In this document: one piece after another, positions 52,472-62,283 of the stretch
Layout of the letters: every line of letters begins with the position of its first letter
Position numbering within the stretch: position 1 is the stretch's first letter
NCBI GenBank assembly: GCA_934474025.1
Contig: CAKSMF010000001.1
Span: 124,001 to 188,000, forward strand
Direction of reading: 5' to 3'
DNA length: 64,000 bases
Origin: an uncultured Ruminococcus sp.
GTDB lineage: Bacteria; Bacillota; Clostridia; Oscillospirales; Ruminococcaceae
Made by a program: the position numbers and the translations under genes
Notes under the pieces: generated by a model
What the model saw: only the letters and a program-made list of their open reading frames with translations
The model's database searches: none
What the model was told of the DNA's origin: nothing

Positions 52472-52564
52472 ACAAAAAGGGCAAATGTATTTCACAGTGC
52501 CGGTCTATAATACAGACATACTAAAAAACAACCACAGAGTATTTGAAAGGATTGTGATTTTACC

Positions 52565-53806
52565 ATGAACGAATACAATAATATAAATCTTGACGATAAT
52601 TCCTCAAAACCAAAAAAACATACTTTCCGTAAAGCAGCAGCATTTCTTATGGCAATGGTTCTTGTTTCTGGCGGTTCTGTTGCCGTATACCGTGGAGTGT
52701 TTGAAAGTCCTACATCAGCCGTTGAGGAAACAAGCAAAACTGAATCAAATAATAAGTCTTCTCTTGCCGCTGAAAGCGTAAGCCTTATTAAAACAGCAGA
52801 TGATTCCGAACAGGAACTCTCAACAGAAGAAATTGTACAAAAGGTTCTTCCGTCTGTAGTCGGCATTGAATCACAGTTTACAGTTACCTCAATGAATAGC
52901 GGTTACTATTATGGATTCGGAAGTACACCATCAACTTCAAGTGCTACCGGAACAGGTACAGGCGTTATAATTACTGAAAACGGTTATATTGTCACAAATG
53001 CACATGTTATATATGACAGTGAATACGGAGCAGGTCTTGCAGACAGTATAAAAGTTCATATGAATGACGATAAGAGTTATGATGCAGAAGTTGTTGGTTA
53101 TGATACAGATTGTGACCTTGCTGTTCTGAAAATAGATGCCGAAGGTCTTACATCAGCAGAATTCGGCGATAGTGACAGTCTTATGTTAGGTGAATCCGTT
53201 ATAGCTATCGGAAATCCTCTCGGATTTGACCTCATGAACACTGTAACAAGTGGTATTGTATCCGGACTTAACAGAAATATCACTATCAATGACAAGGCTA
53301 TGAATCTTATTCAAACTGATACCGCTATAAATTCCGGTAACTCCGGCGGACCTCTTATCAATAAGAAAGGTCAGGTAATTGGTATAAACTCTTCTAAAAT
53401 GTCATCAAGCTATGGTTCAGCAAGTATTGAAGGTATCGGTTTTGCTATTCCTTCAAACGAAACTTCTAAGATAATTGATGACCTTATGGAATATGGTTAT
53501 GTTACTGGCAAGCCACAGCTTGGAATAAGTTGTCAGGACGTAACAGAAACTATTTCGCAGATGTATAATATGCCTGTTGGTGTTTATGTAACAGATGTAT
53601 CAGAAAACAGTGCCGCTGAAAAAGCTGGTTTGCAGTCTGGTGATATTATTACAGCTGTTGACGGAAAAGAAGTTTCATCTGCTGAAGAACTCAACGCCCA
53701 GAAAAATACTCATTCCGCAGGTGATACAATTGAAGTAACTTATATCAGAGGTGGAAAAGAAAAAACAGCTAAGATTACACTTGATGAAGTGAAAAAAGAT
53801 AAATAA
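52565..53806 (+). CDS. htrA: HtrA/DegP-type serine protease
   Basis: 413 residues. A short cytoplasmic part and one membrane helix (about 23-43) anchor the protein. The protease domain has IVTNAHVIYDS (histidine), DTDCDLAVLKI (aspartate) and TAINSGNSGGPLINKKGQVIG (serine), a complete triad. One PDZ domain follows (about 315-405; VYVTDVSENSAAEKAGLQSGDIITAVDGKEV). HtrA proteins degrade or refold damaged surface proteins. The location after the pilus operon suggests, but does not prove, a quality-control role for secreted proteins. Confidence 0.94.
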   Translation: MNEYNNINLDDNSSKPKKHTFRKAAAFLMAMVLVSGGSVAVYRGVFESPTSAVEETSKTESNNKSSLAAESVSLIKTADDSEQELSTEEIVQKVLPSVVGIESQFTVTSMNSGYYYGFGSTPSTSSATGTGTGVIITENGYIVTNAHVIYDSEYGAGLADSIKVHMNDDKSYDAEVVGYDTDCDLAVLKIDAEGLTSAEFGDSDSLMLGESVIAIGNPLGFDLMNTVTSGIVSGLNRNITINDKAMNLIQTDTAINSGNSGGPLINKKGQVIGINSSKMSSSYGSASIEGIGFAIPSNETSKIIDDLMEYGYVTGKPQLGISCQDVTETISQMYNMPVGVYVTDVSENSAAEKAGLQSGDIITAVDGKEVSSAEELNAQKNTHSAGDTIEVTYIRGGKEKTAKITLDEVKKDK

Positions 53807-53829
53807 TATATTCTCCTTAATTTATAACC

Positions 53830-53864
53830 CCCTTAAAAAACCGTCTTATAAAGGCGGTTTTTTT
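53830..53864 (+). terminator. Terminator after htrA
   Basis: AAAAAACCG.CTT pairs with AAG.CGGTTTTTT around a short loop. Confidence 0.85.
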
Positions 53865-53927
53865 AATTTTAACTAAATAACATTTTAAATAATCTTCAAG
53901 AAATATATTGAAATATTTTTGTTGTTC

Positions 53928-53956
53928 TTGACTAATCACTCCTTGTATGATATAAT
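53928..53956 (+). promoter_or_regulatory. Promoter of the McrB-like/nuclease operon
   Basis: TTGACT (53928-53933), 17 bp, TATAAT (53951-53956), about 50 bp before the ATG. Confidence 0.75.
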
Positions 53957-54012
53957 ATTTTTATGGTTTGCTTGTTGTAAAACCATAAAATTTTATTAAG
54001 GACGTGATTTTT

Positions 54013-57000
54013 ATGTCGTCAAAAACTATTTCTATGATTAAAAATTCATCATCAGTAGATAAAAAAATGATATCAACAGTAGCTCAATTTTATATGAAAC
54101 TTCCAGAAGAAGTGATTAATCATGCAATTGAAAATCTTAGCCGTGATGAAAAGCGAAAAATAAAAAAAGAAAAGCAAATTGAAAGAAAAGTATTAATGGC
54201 ATTAGATAGGTCGGCGAGTAAATTTACAGATGAAATTTATCAATATCAGCGTGGAGGGATACTTTTTTCACCTGATGCAAGTTATGAAGAAATTATATCA
54301 TCATATAACGGCGAAAATTGCATAATGAATACTATACTTATATTTAAAGAAATATTTAATCAGGATACATTTGATAAAAAAAGATTATCAGATTTTCTGA
54401 AATCAGAACAATTTAATAAAACTCTTGCGGACAATTACAATAATTATAATGATAATGAGGAAATCGAAGATGTTGTTTCTATAGAACCACAGATAGAAGA
54501 TTTAAAAATGCCTGAAGAAACTACTTCAGTTCCGGAAAACACTTATGTAATACAGGAGGTTTCTGAACTGCAAGAAATCGCAGATGTACCAGAAGTTTCG
54601 GATATTTCGGAAAAAATCAAATCAATAAAGGAAAATAAAAAGATAACTGAAATTCCCGAAACAGAACAACCGAAAACTACAGTTTCAAAGAAAAAATCCA
54701 AGGAAAAAAAGCTTGTATATTATATAGGATACATTGAAAGACGTGAAACTTATTATAATTTTGCTCCACAGTATAAGCTTGAAGTAGGTTCTTCAAAAAA
54801 GGAACTTTTAGAATTAAGACAGGTTGCAGAAAAATTTCCTCCTAATGGCACTATAAACCTTTCTTATACCCGTAGTATAGGTTCACAGAGTCAAAGGATT
54901 ATTGAAAATCTTGACCTTAAAAATACTTTTGCCATTTCATTTGATGAAGATAATCTTCAGGATAATATAAACTATCTTACTAATGAAATACACCCAGATG
55001 TTAATCTGAAAATAGATTTGCAGAGCGAATTTGATACTAATCGTAATTCTACTACATTCTTTAAGAAAATAAGTGAACTTAGATTATTCAGAATAGCTGA
55101 ACCACAGGAATTTATAGATGATAATAAATTAGCTCATGATTACATTCAGATAGATGACGAATTTGCGTTAGGTGAATTGGTTCTCTTAAAAAGAAAAAAA
55201 GATGATGAAAATTCTGATATATCAGGACCTTACAAGGTGGAAAAGAAAGACGGAAAAACACTTATTCAGCCTAAAATTGAAAAACAAAGATATTTAATTA
55301 ATTGTTACAATGAAGATAAACTTGTTTTCGGAATGAGTGAAAGGCAAGAATTTGGTTGTGACCCTGTCTGTATTCCGTTTGCATTGGTTAATGATGACTG
55401 CAATTATAAGAAAGATATTATTTCTGATGAAGTCCTTATAAAGAGTATGTTTTCTGAAACTTCAAAGGACTTATTGAATACTCTCAAAAAACAACCAGAT
55501 GAATTTGTGAAGCTTATGAGTAATTCGGCTATTCTTTCAAAAAATATTCCGGACGACAAAAAGCAGGAACGACTTGAAAGAATACATAATCTTTTTTCAG
55601 ATGTTCAAAAATACACTTCTGAACAGAAAATTATTGCAGAAACCTATTTACGTGCTTATTGTAATGACCCTAAAATGAGAGAAACTCTTTCTGAAATAAT
55701 CAAATCAAGTCAGGAATTTAAGGATTTACAGAAAGAACTTGAAAAAAAATACAAAGCCAAACCAACAAAAGCCGAAGCAAAGGCAATAGCTGTTGAATCT
55801 GCAAAATCAAAGGCTTTAGCAGAAAAAACTACTGAAATTGAAGAACTTGAAAAGAAAATAGCTGATTTAAAGGAATTGTATTCAAATTACAGCAGATATA
55901 ACGATATTATAAAAGATATCGAATATCAGGAAGGTATAAGAATGTTTCTTTTAGATGAAAATTCAAAGCTTCAGCATAAAAACGGCGAAATCAAAGGCAA
56001 AATAAAGGCTACTATCAATGAACAGGTTAACGAAACTAAAATAGCTTTTGACCCGTATATTTCTAATGCTATGCTTGAATCAGCAAGTCAGTTTAACAGA
56101 CAGCAGGAAATGAATGCTTATAATAATGCCGTTTCAAAAATCAGCCAAAAAGCTAAAGATTGTCGTCACATGGAAAAGAAAGAACTTTGTGATTATCTTG
56201 TAAATTATGTTAAGCAATACAGAAACTATAATACCAATGACATTATAAATATGTATATTTGTATAACTCAAGGTTTTTTGACTGTATTTTCCGGACTTCC
56301 TGGTATAGGCAAAACTTCTGTTTGTAATATTATAGGCAATAGTCTTGGACTTACAGATTTTGGAAATGACGAAATAAATTATAACCGTTTTGTTCCTGTT
56401 TCAGTGGAAAAGGGCTGGTCATCGAAAAAAGACCTTATAGGTTATTATAATCCGCTCACTCAGAAATACGATAAAAGCAACAGACGTTTATATGATTCTC
56501 TTATGATACTTAATGAAGAAAAAGATAATTCACCGTTTCCATATCTTGTACTTCTTGATGAAGCCAATCTCAGTCCTATAGAATATTATTGGGCGGATTT
56601 CATGCAGATTGCCGATAAATGTGATAACAGTGAAGCTTATATAAATATTGGTCTTGAAAACGATATATATATACCGGATACACTTAGATTTGTAGCTACC
56701 ATAAACAATGACCAGACTACAGAAACACTTTCACCACGACTTCTTGACCGTGCATGGATTATAAAACTTCCGGATTCTGATATAAAAGAAGATATTCCAC
56801 GTCCTGTTGAAAAAATTCTATGGGAAGATTTGTATAATACTTTTGGAAAAGTTCCGGAGGGTAAAATAAGAAATCAGTCTCTTCTTGAACAGATATTCAA
56901 GATTTTCCAGAATTTTGGAATGGCAGTAAGTCCAAGAATAAAAATCAATATGTATCATTATATTGCAACTGCCCGTGAACTTATGGAAGGCAATGATTCA

Positions 57001-57198
57001 GAAATTATCGCTATAGACTATACTGTTATGCAAAAACTTCTTCCTAAAATTAACGGTCATATGAAACTTTATAAAGAATTTTTTGATAGTTTTATAAATA
57101 TCTGTATTTCTTCCCACCTTGATATGACTAAAAAAGCTCTTGAAGAAATGAAAAACAATTCATCAAGAAATATGGGATACTGCCAGTATCTTTCCTGA
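54013..57198 (+). CDS. McrB-like AAA+ ATPase with long coiled-coil N-terminal region
   Basis: 1061 residues from the ATG at 54013; a GTG at 54004 is less likely. A helical N-terminus (about 1-140), an acidic linker (about 146-233) and an unassigned beta-rich domain (about 235-470; YYIGYIERRETYYNFAP) precede a helical part with a clear coiled coil (about 576-627). The AAA+ domain has Walker A GLPGIGKT (761-768), Walker B LVLLDEANLSP (845-855) and TINNDQTTETLSPRLLDRAW (from 897), the sensor block of McrB/MoxR-like proteins. Paired with the nuclease gene 14 bp downstream, it resembles the motor of a McrBC-type system. Nucleotide (GTP or ATP) and target are unknown. Confidence 0.82.
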   Translation: MSSKTISMIKNSSSVDKKMISTVAQFYMKLPEEVINHAIENLSRDEKRKIKKEKQIERKVLMALDRSASKFTDEIYQYQRGGILFSPDASYEEIISSYNGENCIMNTILIFKEIFNQDTFDKKRLSDFLKSEQFNKTLADNYNNYNDNEEIEDVVSIEPQIEDLKMPEETTSVPENTYVIQEVSELQEIADVPEVSDISEKIKSIKENKKITEIPETEQPKTTVSKKKSKEKKLVYYIGYIERRETYYNFAPQYKLEVGSSKKELLELRQVAEKFPPNGTINLSYTRSIGSQSQRIIENLDLKNTFAISFDEDNLQDNINYLTNEIHPDVNLKIDLQSEFDTNRNSTTFFKKISELRLFRIAEPQEFIDDNKLAHDYIQIDDEFALGELVLLKRKKDDENSDISGPYKVEKKDGKTLIQPKIEKQRYLINCYNEDKLVFGMSERQEFGCDPVCIPFALVNDDCNYKKDIISDEVLIKSMFSETSKDLLNTLKKQPDEFVKLMSNSAILSKNIPDDKKQERLERIHNLFSDVQKYTSEQKIIAETYLRAYCNDPKMRETLSEIIKSSQEFKDLQKELEKKYKAKPTKAEAKAIAVESAKSKALAEKTTEIEELEKKIADLKELYSNYSRYNDIIKDIEYQEGIRMFLLDENSKLQHKNGEIKGKIKATINEQVNETKIAFDPYISNAMLESASQFNRQQEMNAYNNAVSKISQKAKDCRHMEKKELCDYLVNYVKQYRNYNTNDIINMYICITQGFLTVFSGLPGIGKTSVCNIIGNSLGLTDFGNDEINYNRFVPVSVEKGWSSKKDLIGYYNPLTQKYDKSNRRLYDSLMILNEEKDNSPFPYLVLLDEANLSPIEYYWADFMQIADKCDNSEAYINIGLENDIYIPDTLRFVATINNDQTTETLSPRLLDRAWIIKLPDSDIKEDIPRPVEKILWEDLYNTFGKVPEGKIRNQSLLEQIFKIFQNFGMAVSPRIKINMYHYIATARELMEGNDSEIIAIDYTVMQKLLPKINGHMKLYKEFFDSFINICISSHLDMTKKALEEMKNNSSRNMGYCQYLS

Positions 57199-57212
57199 CA
57201 GGGAGGATATTT

Positions 57213-59003
57213 ATGAAATTGGAATTAAACAGTCCTCTGCTAAAAGAAACTACTGAAATACATATGAGAGAAGAAGAATTATTGTCATTTCAGGAATACG
57301 ATGACCCTCTTAAAACTAATATTTATGTTTTCAATGACTATGAATATAATTCTTTCAGACTTGTTGACAGCAATGGATATATTTCAGAATTCTATATAAA
57401 TGATGAGGCAATACAGATTAAACAATCTGATGATTCATGTGATATTTATGAATTTAAATGCGACAAATCCCTTAAAGAAGACAAAAGAATTTTTTTACAA
57501 TGTTTTGGTGTAGTGCGTATAAAAGTTGTGATTTCCGGTAAAGTTTATGTTTCGGATAGCATTTCTGTAATGGTTACTAATAATAATCACAATAAAAATG
57601 TAATAGAAATGATTAATTATATTTATGACAAAGGCGAAGAATATCTTTACGAAAACTACATTAGTCTTGATGAAATCGGCGAAAGCGGTAATATGACAAT
57701 TGAATCAAAATTCAGATTTCTTGATGAGGTTATAGAAATTTATGAACAATTTTTTCCTTATTTTCAGAGTTCTCCAAAGACAAAATCAGTAGTGGGTGAA
57801 ACTATAGGAAAATTTCATAAGCTAAATAATGTTTCACCTAAAACTATACAATACATAGCATCTCACCCCGAAGAACTATATGAAGTTAATTTCAACACCG
57901 GAATAAATTATGGAAAAAGACATTTTCAACCGGAAAATACTTTTATTTCAAGTACGTCATATAGTTATGATGTTTATGAAAACCGTATTATTACAGGTTT
58001 TATATCGACAATAATTTCGGAACTTGAAAATTCAAAGGAAGATATCAGAAATAATATAACTAATAATGATATTCATATTGTGGGAGATTATTTTGAATCC
58101 AAAAAATATATATACAATTTCAGAAAAAAATCGTCTGATGAATATATGAAAAAAATAAATGATTACATTGAACATTTTCAGATATTGTGGTTCAGATATA
58201 AAAGAATTTTTAATACTGATGATGCATATATAGATTATTTGCCACAATATACTGATACTTTTCGGTTGGTTACTCCATATAATGCGGTATATCAGAAAAT
58301 ATACGAGTGGTTTCAGTATGGGGGACACAGTTCGGCAAAAAGTCAATTGTTGCTTAGTTTTGTATCAACAAGTAAAATATATGAATATTATTGTCTTATA
58401 AAGCTTATAGTTACTATACGTGAAAAACTTAAATGTACATTTATTGAAGAAAAAACAGAAAGATTCAGATATTCAGGAACAAAATATTATTCAAATACCT
58501 ATTGTAATAATACTTTCTTTTTTCAGAACAGTGATGGCATTGATATTACACTTTATTTTCAACCTGTTATATATGGAAATGTTACATCTTCAAGGCATGA
58601 TATAGGACTTTATCGCAACAGGTCAGCAAATTTTCGCAATACTAACAAGGGAAACACTTATACTCCCGATTATCTTATTAAAATCACTCGTGACGGTCAT
58701 TCAAAGTACATTATAATAGATGCAAAATATAGTTCTGTTCAGACGGTCGAAAACGACAGGCTTATGGAACTGGTATATAAATATCTTTTTTCAATAAGTC
58801 CGCTTGACGAAAATGACAGCATTGAAGGTATGCTTATATTCTGCGGTAAGGATTCTCCGGAAAGTGAACCGCCTAATTTGCATGATATATCAGAAAAAAT
58901 GAAAAAATATGTTACACCTTTTTCATATATAGTAAACTTTTCTGTAACGGATAACAATTATAATAAAGTTATGAAAAGTGTATTTTCACATATTTTGTCG
59001 TGA
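57213..59003 (+). CDS. DUF2357 protein with PD-(D/E)xK nuclease domain (McrC-like)
   Basis: 596 residues. An N-terminal beta-rich region and a DUF2357-type helical section (TSYSYDVYENRIITGFISTIISEL near residues 250-275) precede a C-terminal nuclease fold. P485-D486 in YTPDYLIK and D503-A504-K505 in IIIDAKYSS form the PD-DxK active site, with a downstream RLMELVYKYLF helix as in McrC relatives. It should be a Mg2+-dependent nuclease working with the AAA+ protein upstream, 14 bp away. Whether it cuts DNA or RNA cannot be told. No methylase gene is nearby, which fits a type IV-like system. Confidence 0.82.
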   Translation: MKLELNSPLLKETTEIHMREEELLSFQEYDDPLKTNIYVFNDYEYNSFRLVDSNGYISEFYINDEAIQIKQSDDSCDIYEFKCDKSLKEDKRIFLQCFGVVRIKVVISGKVYVSDSISVMVTNNNHNKNVIEMINYIYDKGEEYLYENYISLDEIGESGNMTIESKFRFLDEVIEIYEQFFPYFQSSPKTKSVVGETIGKFHKLNNVSPKTIQYIASHPEELYEVNFNTGINYGKRHFQPENTFISSTSYSYDVYENRIITGFISTIISELENSKEDIRNNITNNDIHIVGDYFESKKYIYNFRKKSSDEYMKKINDYIEHFQILWFRYKRIFNTDDAYIDYLPQYTDTFRLVTPYNAVYQKIYEWFQYGGHSSAKSQLLLSFVSTSKIYEYYCLIKLIVTIREKLKCTFIEEKTERFRYSGTKYYSNTYCNNTFFFQNSDGIDITLYFQPVIYGNVTSSRHDIGLYRNRSANFRNTNKGNTYTPDYLIKITRDGHSKYIIIDAKYSSVQTVENDRLMELVYKYLFSISPLDENDSIEGMLIFCGKDSPESEPPNLHDISEKMKKYVTPFSYIVNFSVTDNNYNKVMKSVFSHILS

Positions 59004-59034
59004 TAAATATTTCATATATTGTTACAATAAATAC

Positions 59035-59064
59035 TTGACATAATTATGAAAAATATGATATACT
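59035..59064 (+). promoter_or_regulatory. Promoter of the rhomboid/Ter operon
   Basis: TTGACA (59035-59040), 18 bp, TATACT (59059-59064), about 40 bp before the rhomboid gene. Confidence 0.7.
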
Positions 59065-59105
59065 TTAATTGATTTAATATGTTTTTTGATTAGGGAGATT
59101 TTTTG

Positions 59106-59696
59106 ATGAGTAAGAAAAGGTCAAATAAACTGACAACGAAAATAACCTTTAATTCTCCTGTAACATTGGGTTTTGTATCAATATGTTTTATTGCACTTAT
59201 TTTAAATGTGGTGACAAATGGTACAACTAATAATATACTTTTCAGTGTGTATAGGTCATCACTTGCAAATCCGCTTACGTATGTAAGATTTTTCGGTCAT
59301 GTATTTGGTCATGCATCATGGGAACATTTTATTAACAATATGATGTATATTTTGTTATTAGGTCCTTTGCTTGAAGAAAAATACGGGAAATATGATATGA
59401 TTATAATTATTGCAGTAACAGCATTTGTTACTGGTCTTATAAACTTTATATTCTTTCCTCATATACAGCTTTTAGGAGCAAGCGGAGTTGTTTTTGCGTT
59501 TATACTGCTGTCATCATTTGCAAATTTTCAAAGTGGCAAAATTCCTGTTACTTTTATACTCGTTGCATTGATATACATTGGACAGCAAATATATAATGGT
59601 GTTTTTGCAAGCAATAATATTTCAGAACTGACACATATAATCGGTGGAATTGTAGGTTCAGCCTTTGGTTTTGCCGAAAATAAAATCAAGAGGTGA
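59106..59696 (+). CDS. Rhomboid-family intramembrane serine protease
   Basis: 196 residues from the ATG at 59106 with AGGGAGA upstream. Six membrane segments. HASWEHFINNMMYILLLG holds the conserved H and N, GASGVVFAF carries the nucleophile S126, and ELTHIIGGIVGS carries H177, a complete rhomboid dyad. Rhomboids cut membrane proteins within the bilayer. It leads the YceG/TelA/TerD-like genes, 7 bp before the next one, so it probably works with them; its substrate is unknown. Confidence 0.9.
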   Translation: MSKKRSNKLTTKITFNSPVTLGFVSICFIALILNVVTNGTTNNILFSVYRSSLANPLTYVRFFGHVFGHASWEHFINNMMYILLLGPLLEEKYGKYDMIIIIAVTAFVTGLINFIFFPHIQLLGASGVVFAFILLSSFANFQSGKIPVTFILVALIYIGQQIYNGVFASNNISELTHIIGGIVGSAFGFAENKIKR

Positions 59697-59703
59697 CATA
59701 TAA

Positions 59704-62088
59704 GTGTTTCAGCGTATCAAAATCAGTTCTCTTGATGACTATTTCTTGAATCTTAGTCAGAGAAGTGGTAATAATGTATTCTTTTATAGTATAAATTCAT
59801 ATAGTAAGGAAATATGGGACTTCTTATGCAGATATTATGATGAAGTCAGAAAAAACGGCGTTGTAATTGACGGAAGAATTCCTAATGTTGACCAGAACCA
59901 GCTTTCATATTATTATGAGATGATGGGCGAAGATTTTAATATGAACAGCCAGTTTATAATGACAAGTCTGCAAAAGTGGCTTCCGAGAATGAACGTTATT
60001 CAGCGTAAGGAAATAAGCAACTCAATGTATGATGTGCTTTCAGAACTTGTCGCCAAAGGAAAAAATATAAATATAGTTAAAAATGCATATATAAAATTTA
60101 TGTGTTGGCTGTATTATAGATTTGAAAGTCTGGTCAGCCGTCTTGGTGAAGAAAGTCTGCCTAAAATTCTTTGCAACGGAATAGGAAGTCATTACGAACT
60201 TATGATATTATCAGTGTTATCAAGAGCAGGCTGTGATATTGTGCTTGTTCAAAATTCCAGAAACGGCGGATTTGAACCGGATTCAACTGAAGTTGATATA
60301 TGGATAGGTAATGGTACAGAGTTTCCGGAAGATTTCTCTATAAGAAAACTACAGCAGGCAGTTGCCGAAAAAATAAATACAGCTAATATTTGCGGAAAAA
60401 AACCGTCATTGAATATAATCACAAACACATGGACAAATGGTGACGGTCTGAATGATGTTCTTATAACGGCAGACCAAAGAGGAAATACTTCCGAAAACAT
60501 ATATAATATATTTTATCAGTTAAACGGGGTCTATAGTCGTGCGGATTATGTTAATGAATTGATTTCGTTCAGAAATTCCATAAATAATCAGAAACGTAAT
60601 TTAATAATAGTTAATGGTGAGATTACTGAACCTTCTTATGATGAGATTTCTGAAATAAAACGCAGTAATTACAGTTCACCGTCAATGGCGGTAAGTGAAC
60701 TTGCCAGAAATATAGTTATCAGTGATGCAAACTTACAGCAAATGGTAAGATACGAATTCTTGGAAATAATGCAGGAATATTCTGGTAAATATTCTATAAA
60801 CCGATTTGTCAATACTTGTGTATATGTTATATGTTGGCTTAAAAGGTGGCAGAAAAAACTTTTTTCTAATTGGAATGCAAATAATATTCCGTGTTTTGTG
60901 TTCTTTAATTGTGGTTTTGACGAAAACAAGATTATTTTCACAAAAATTCTTTCAGCACTTCCTGTTGATGTTCTGATACTAAATCCGGCACTTAAAAACG
61001 ATTGTAAAATAGATGATGATAAGATTACGGAATTCACATATGACAGTTCGCTTGAAATAAATGCATTTCCAGAAGAAGGAGTTTCAATGCGTGCCGGTAC
61101 TGTTGCATATCATGCAGAACGTGAACTTGATACACTCATGTATCAGGATACCGGAATTTACAGAAATCATCAATATTCAAAAGCATCATCTATTGTACTT
61201 GATACAATGTTTGAAGAAATTGAACTCCTCTGGAATCAGGAACTTAAATACAGACCAAACTTTTCAACAGAAAATGACAAAGTTATGATACCTGTATTCT
61301 TTGCAAAAGTATCCGGAGTAAAGGACGGCAATGTTAAAGCTTATTGGCAGTTTGTAAAGAGACTTGTAACAGAAGATACTATTGTAATTAATGGTAATCA
61401 AAGAGGGTTTACAAATTCTAATTCATCAAATGCAAATCCATATTCCAGCGGAAACATGAACCGTTCGCTCGGAAGTCTCAATCCATACTCTTTGAATAAT
61501 GCAAATCCATATTCTGCTAATATTCGTAATAATGTTCCTGTACAAACAGCTAATACTTCTCAATCGGCAGTGGCTTTTTGGAAAAATGGTTCTTTACAAC
61601 GTAATGCTATAAAAAATAGTCCGGATTACCCATATAAAGTTTTAAGAGAGGAAATTCAGGATTATATTCTTGATAAATTACAACTTCTTATTGATAGTCG
61701 TATTATAAAAGGTACTTTTGAAAATGGAATGGAATACAAAATAATTTCAACTATACTTAACCTTGATAGTATTGACAAGGAAATTATAAGAAAATTACAG
61801 AATTTTGACTTTACAAAGAAAAATCCCAAAATTTTATATATAAATACCGGTGATACTTCAATATCTCCTGAAATGGCTATAGTTATGGAATTTCTGAGTA
61901 TGGCAGGATTTGACGTTTTGTTTATGATACCTACCGGTTATTATAATGTTGAAAACCATTATAGCCGTTCAATTATAAGTGAACATCAAGTCGGTGAGTA
62001 TTTATATGACCTGAAAAGTCCTGATTTTTCGCATATATCATCAAGTTCACGACAGCCATGGCATAAAAAATTATTCGGAAGAAGTTGA
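59704..62088 (+). CDS. YceG-like protein of the Ter-linked biosynthetic module
   Basis: 794 residues from GTG 59704, with AAGAGGTGA upstream. Two similar halves: FQRIKISSLDDYFLNLSQRSGNNVFFYSINSY near the start, LPKILCNGIGSHYELMILSVLSRAGCDIVLVQ near 150-180, and later PKILYINTGDTSISPEMAIVMEFLSMAGFDVLFMIPTG near 700-740. This matches B. subtilis YceG (YceG_bac), which is encoded with TerD-like proteins. An asparagine/serine-rich stretch (about 565-615) looks like a linker. Comparative work links these proteins to synthesis of an unknown metabolite; the function is not established. Confidence 0.78.
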   Translation: MFQRIKISSLDDYFLNLSQRSGNNVFFYSINSYSKEIWDFLCRYYDEVRKNGVVIDGRIPNVDQNQLSYYYEMMGEDFNMNSQFIMTSLQKWLPRMNVIQRKEISNSMYDVLSELVAKGKNINIVKNAYIKFMCWLYYRFESLVSRLGEESLPKILCNGIGSHYELMILSVLSRAGCDIVLVQNSRNGGFEPDSTEVDIWIGNGTEFPEDFSIRKLQQAVAEKINTANICGKKPSLNIITNTWTNGDGLNDVLITADQRGNTSENIYNIFYQLNGVYSRADYVNELISFRNSINNQKRNLIIVNGEITEPSYDEISEIKRSNYSSPSMAVSELARNIVISDANLQQMVRYEFLEIMQEYSGKYSINRFVNTCVYVICWLKRWQKKLFSNWNANNIPCFVFFNCGFDENKIIFTKILSALPVDVLILNPALKNDCKIDDDKITEFTYDSSLEINAFPEEGVSMRAGTVAYHAERELDTLMYQDTGIYRNHQYSKASSIVLDTMFEEIELLWNQELKYRPNFSTENDKVMIPVFFAKVSGVKDGNVKAYWQFVKRLVTEDTIVINGNQRGFTNSNSSNANPYSSGNMNRSLGSLNPYSLNNANPYSANIRNNVPVQTANTSQSAVAFWKNGSLQRNAIKNSPDYPYKVLREEIQDYILDKLQLLIDSRIIKGTFENGMEYKIISTILNLDSIDKEIIRKLQNFDFTKKNPKILYINTGDTSISPEMAIVMEFLSMAGFDVLFMIPTGYYNVENHYSRSIISEHQVGEYLYDLKSPDFSHISSSSRQPWHKKLFGRS

Positions 62089-62283
62089 TAGCAGACAGTT
62101 GAACAAAAATATAAATAAAAATTTTCCTGTTTCTATAAACGGGTTGAATTTTAAAAATAAAACCAAAAAATTTGATTAATCAACATGAAAGGAATATGTT
62201 ACTTACGTGATTTTTATCAGTCATGTATACCACAAGTCAGTGGAAAAACTTATAAAAGTGAGTTTTTAGTAACGGTGATTGAA
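62089..62283 (+). other. 195-bp gap between YceG-like and TelA-like genes
   Basis: An open frame runs through it from an ATG at 62185 into telA, but that ATG has no ribosome-binding site. No terminator was recognised, so read-through is likely. Confidence 0.5.

Noticed and set aside
62185..62283. A longer TelA start at 62185
   Set aside because: No ribosome-binding site precedes it, while GGTGA precedes the ATG at 62284 and the resulting start resembles the family.
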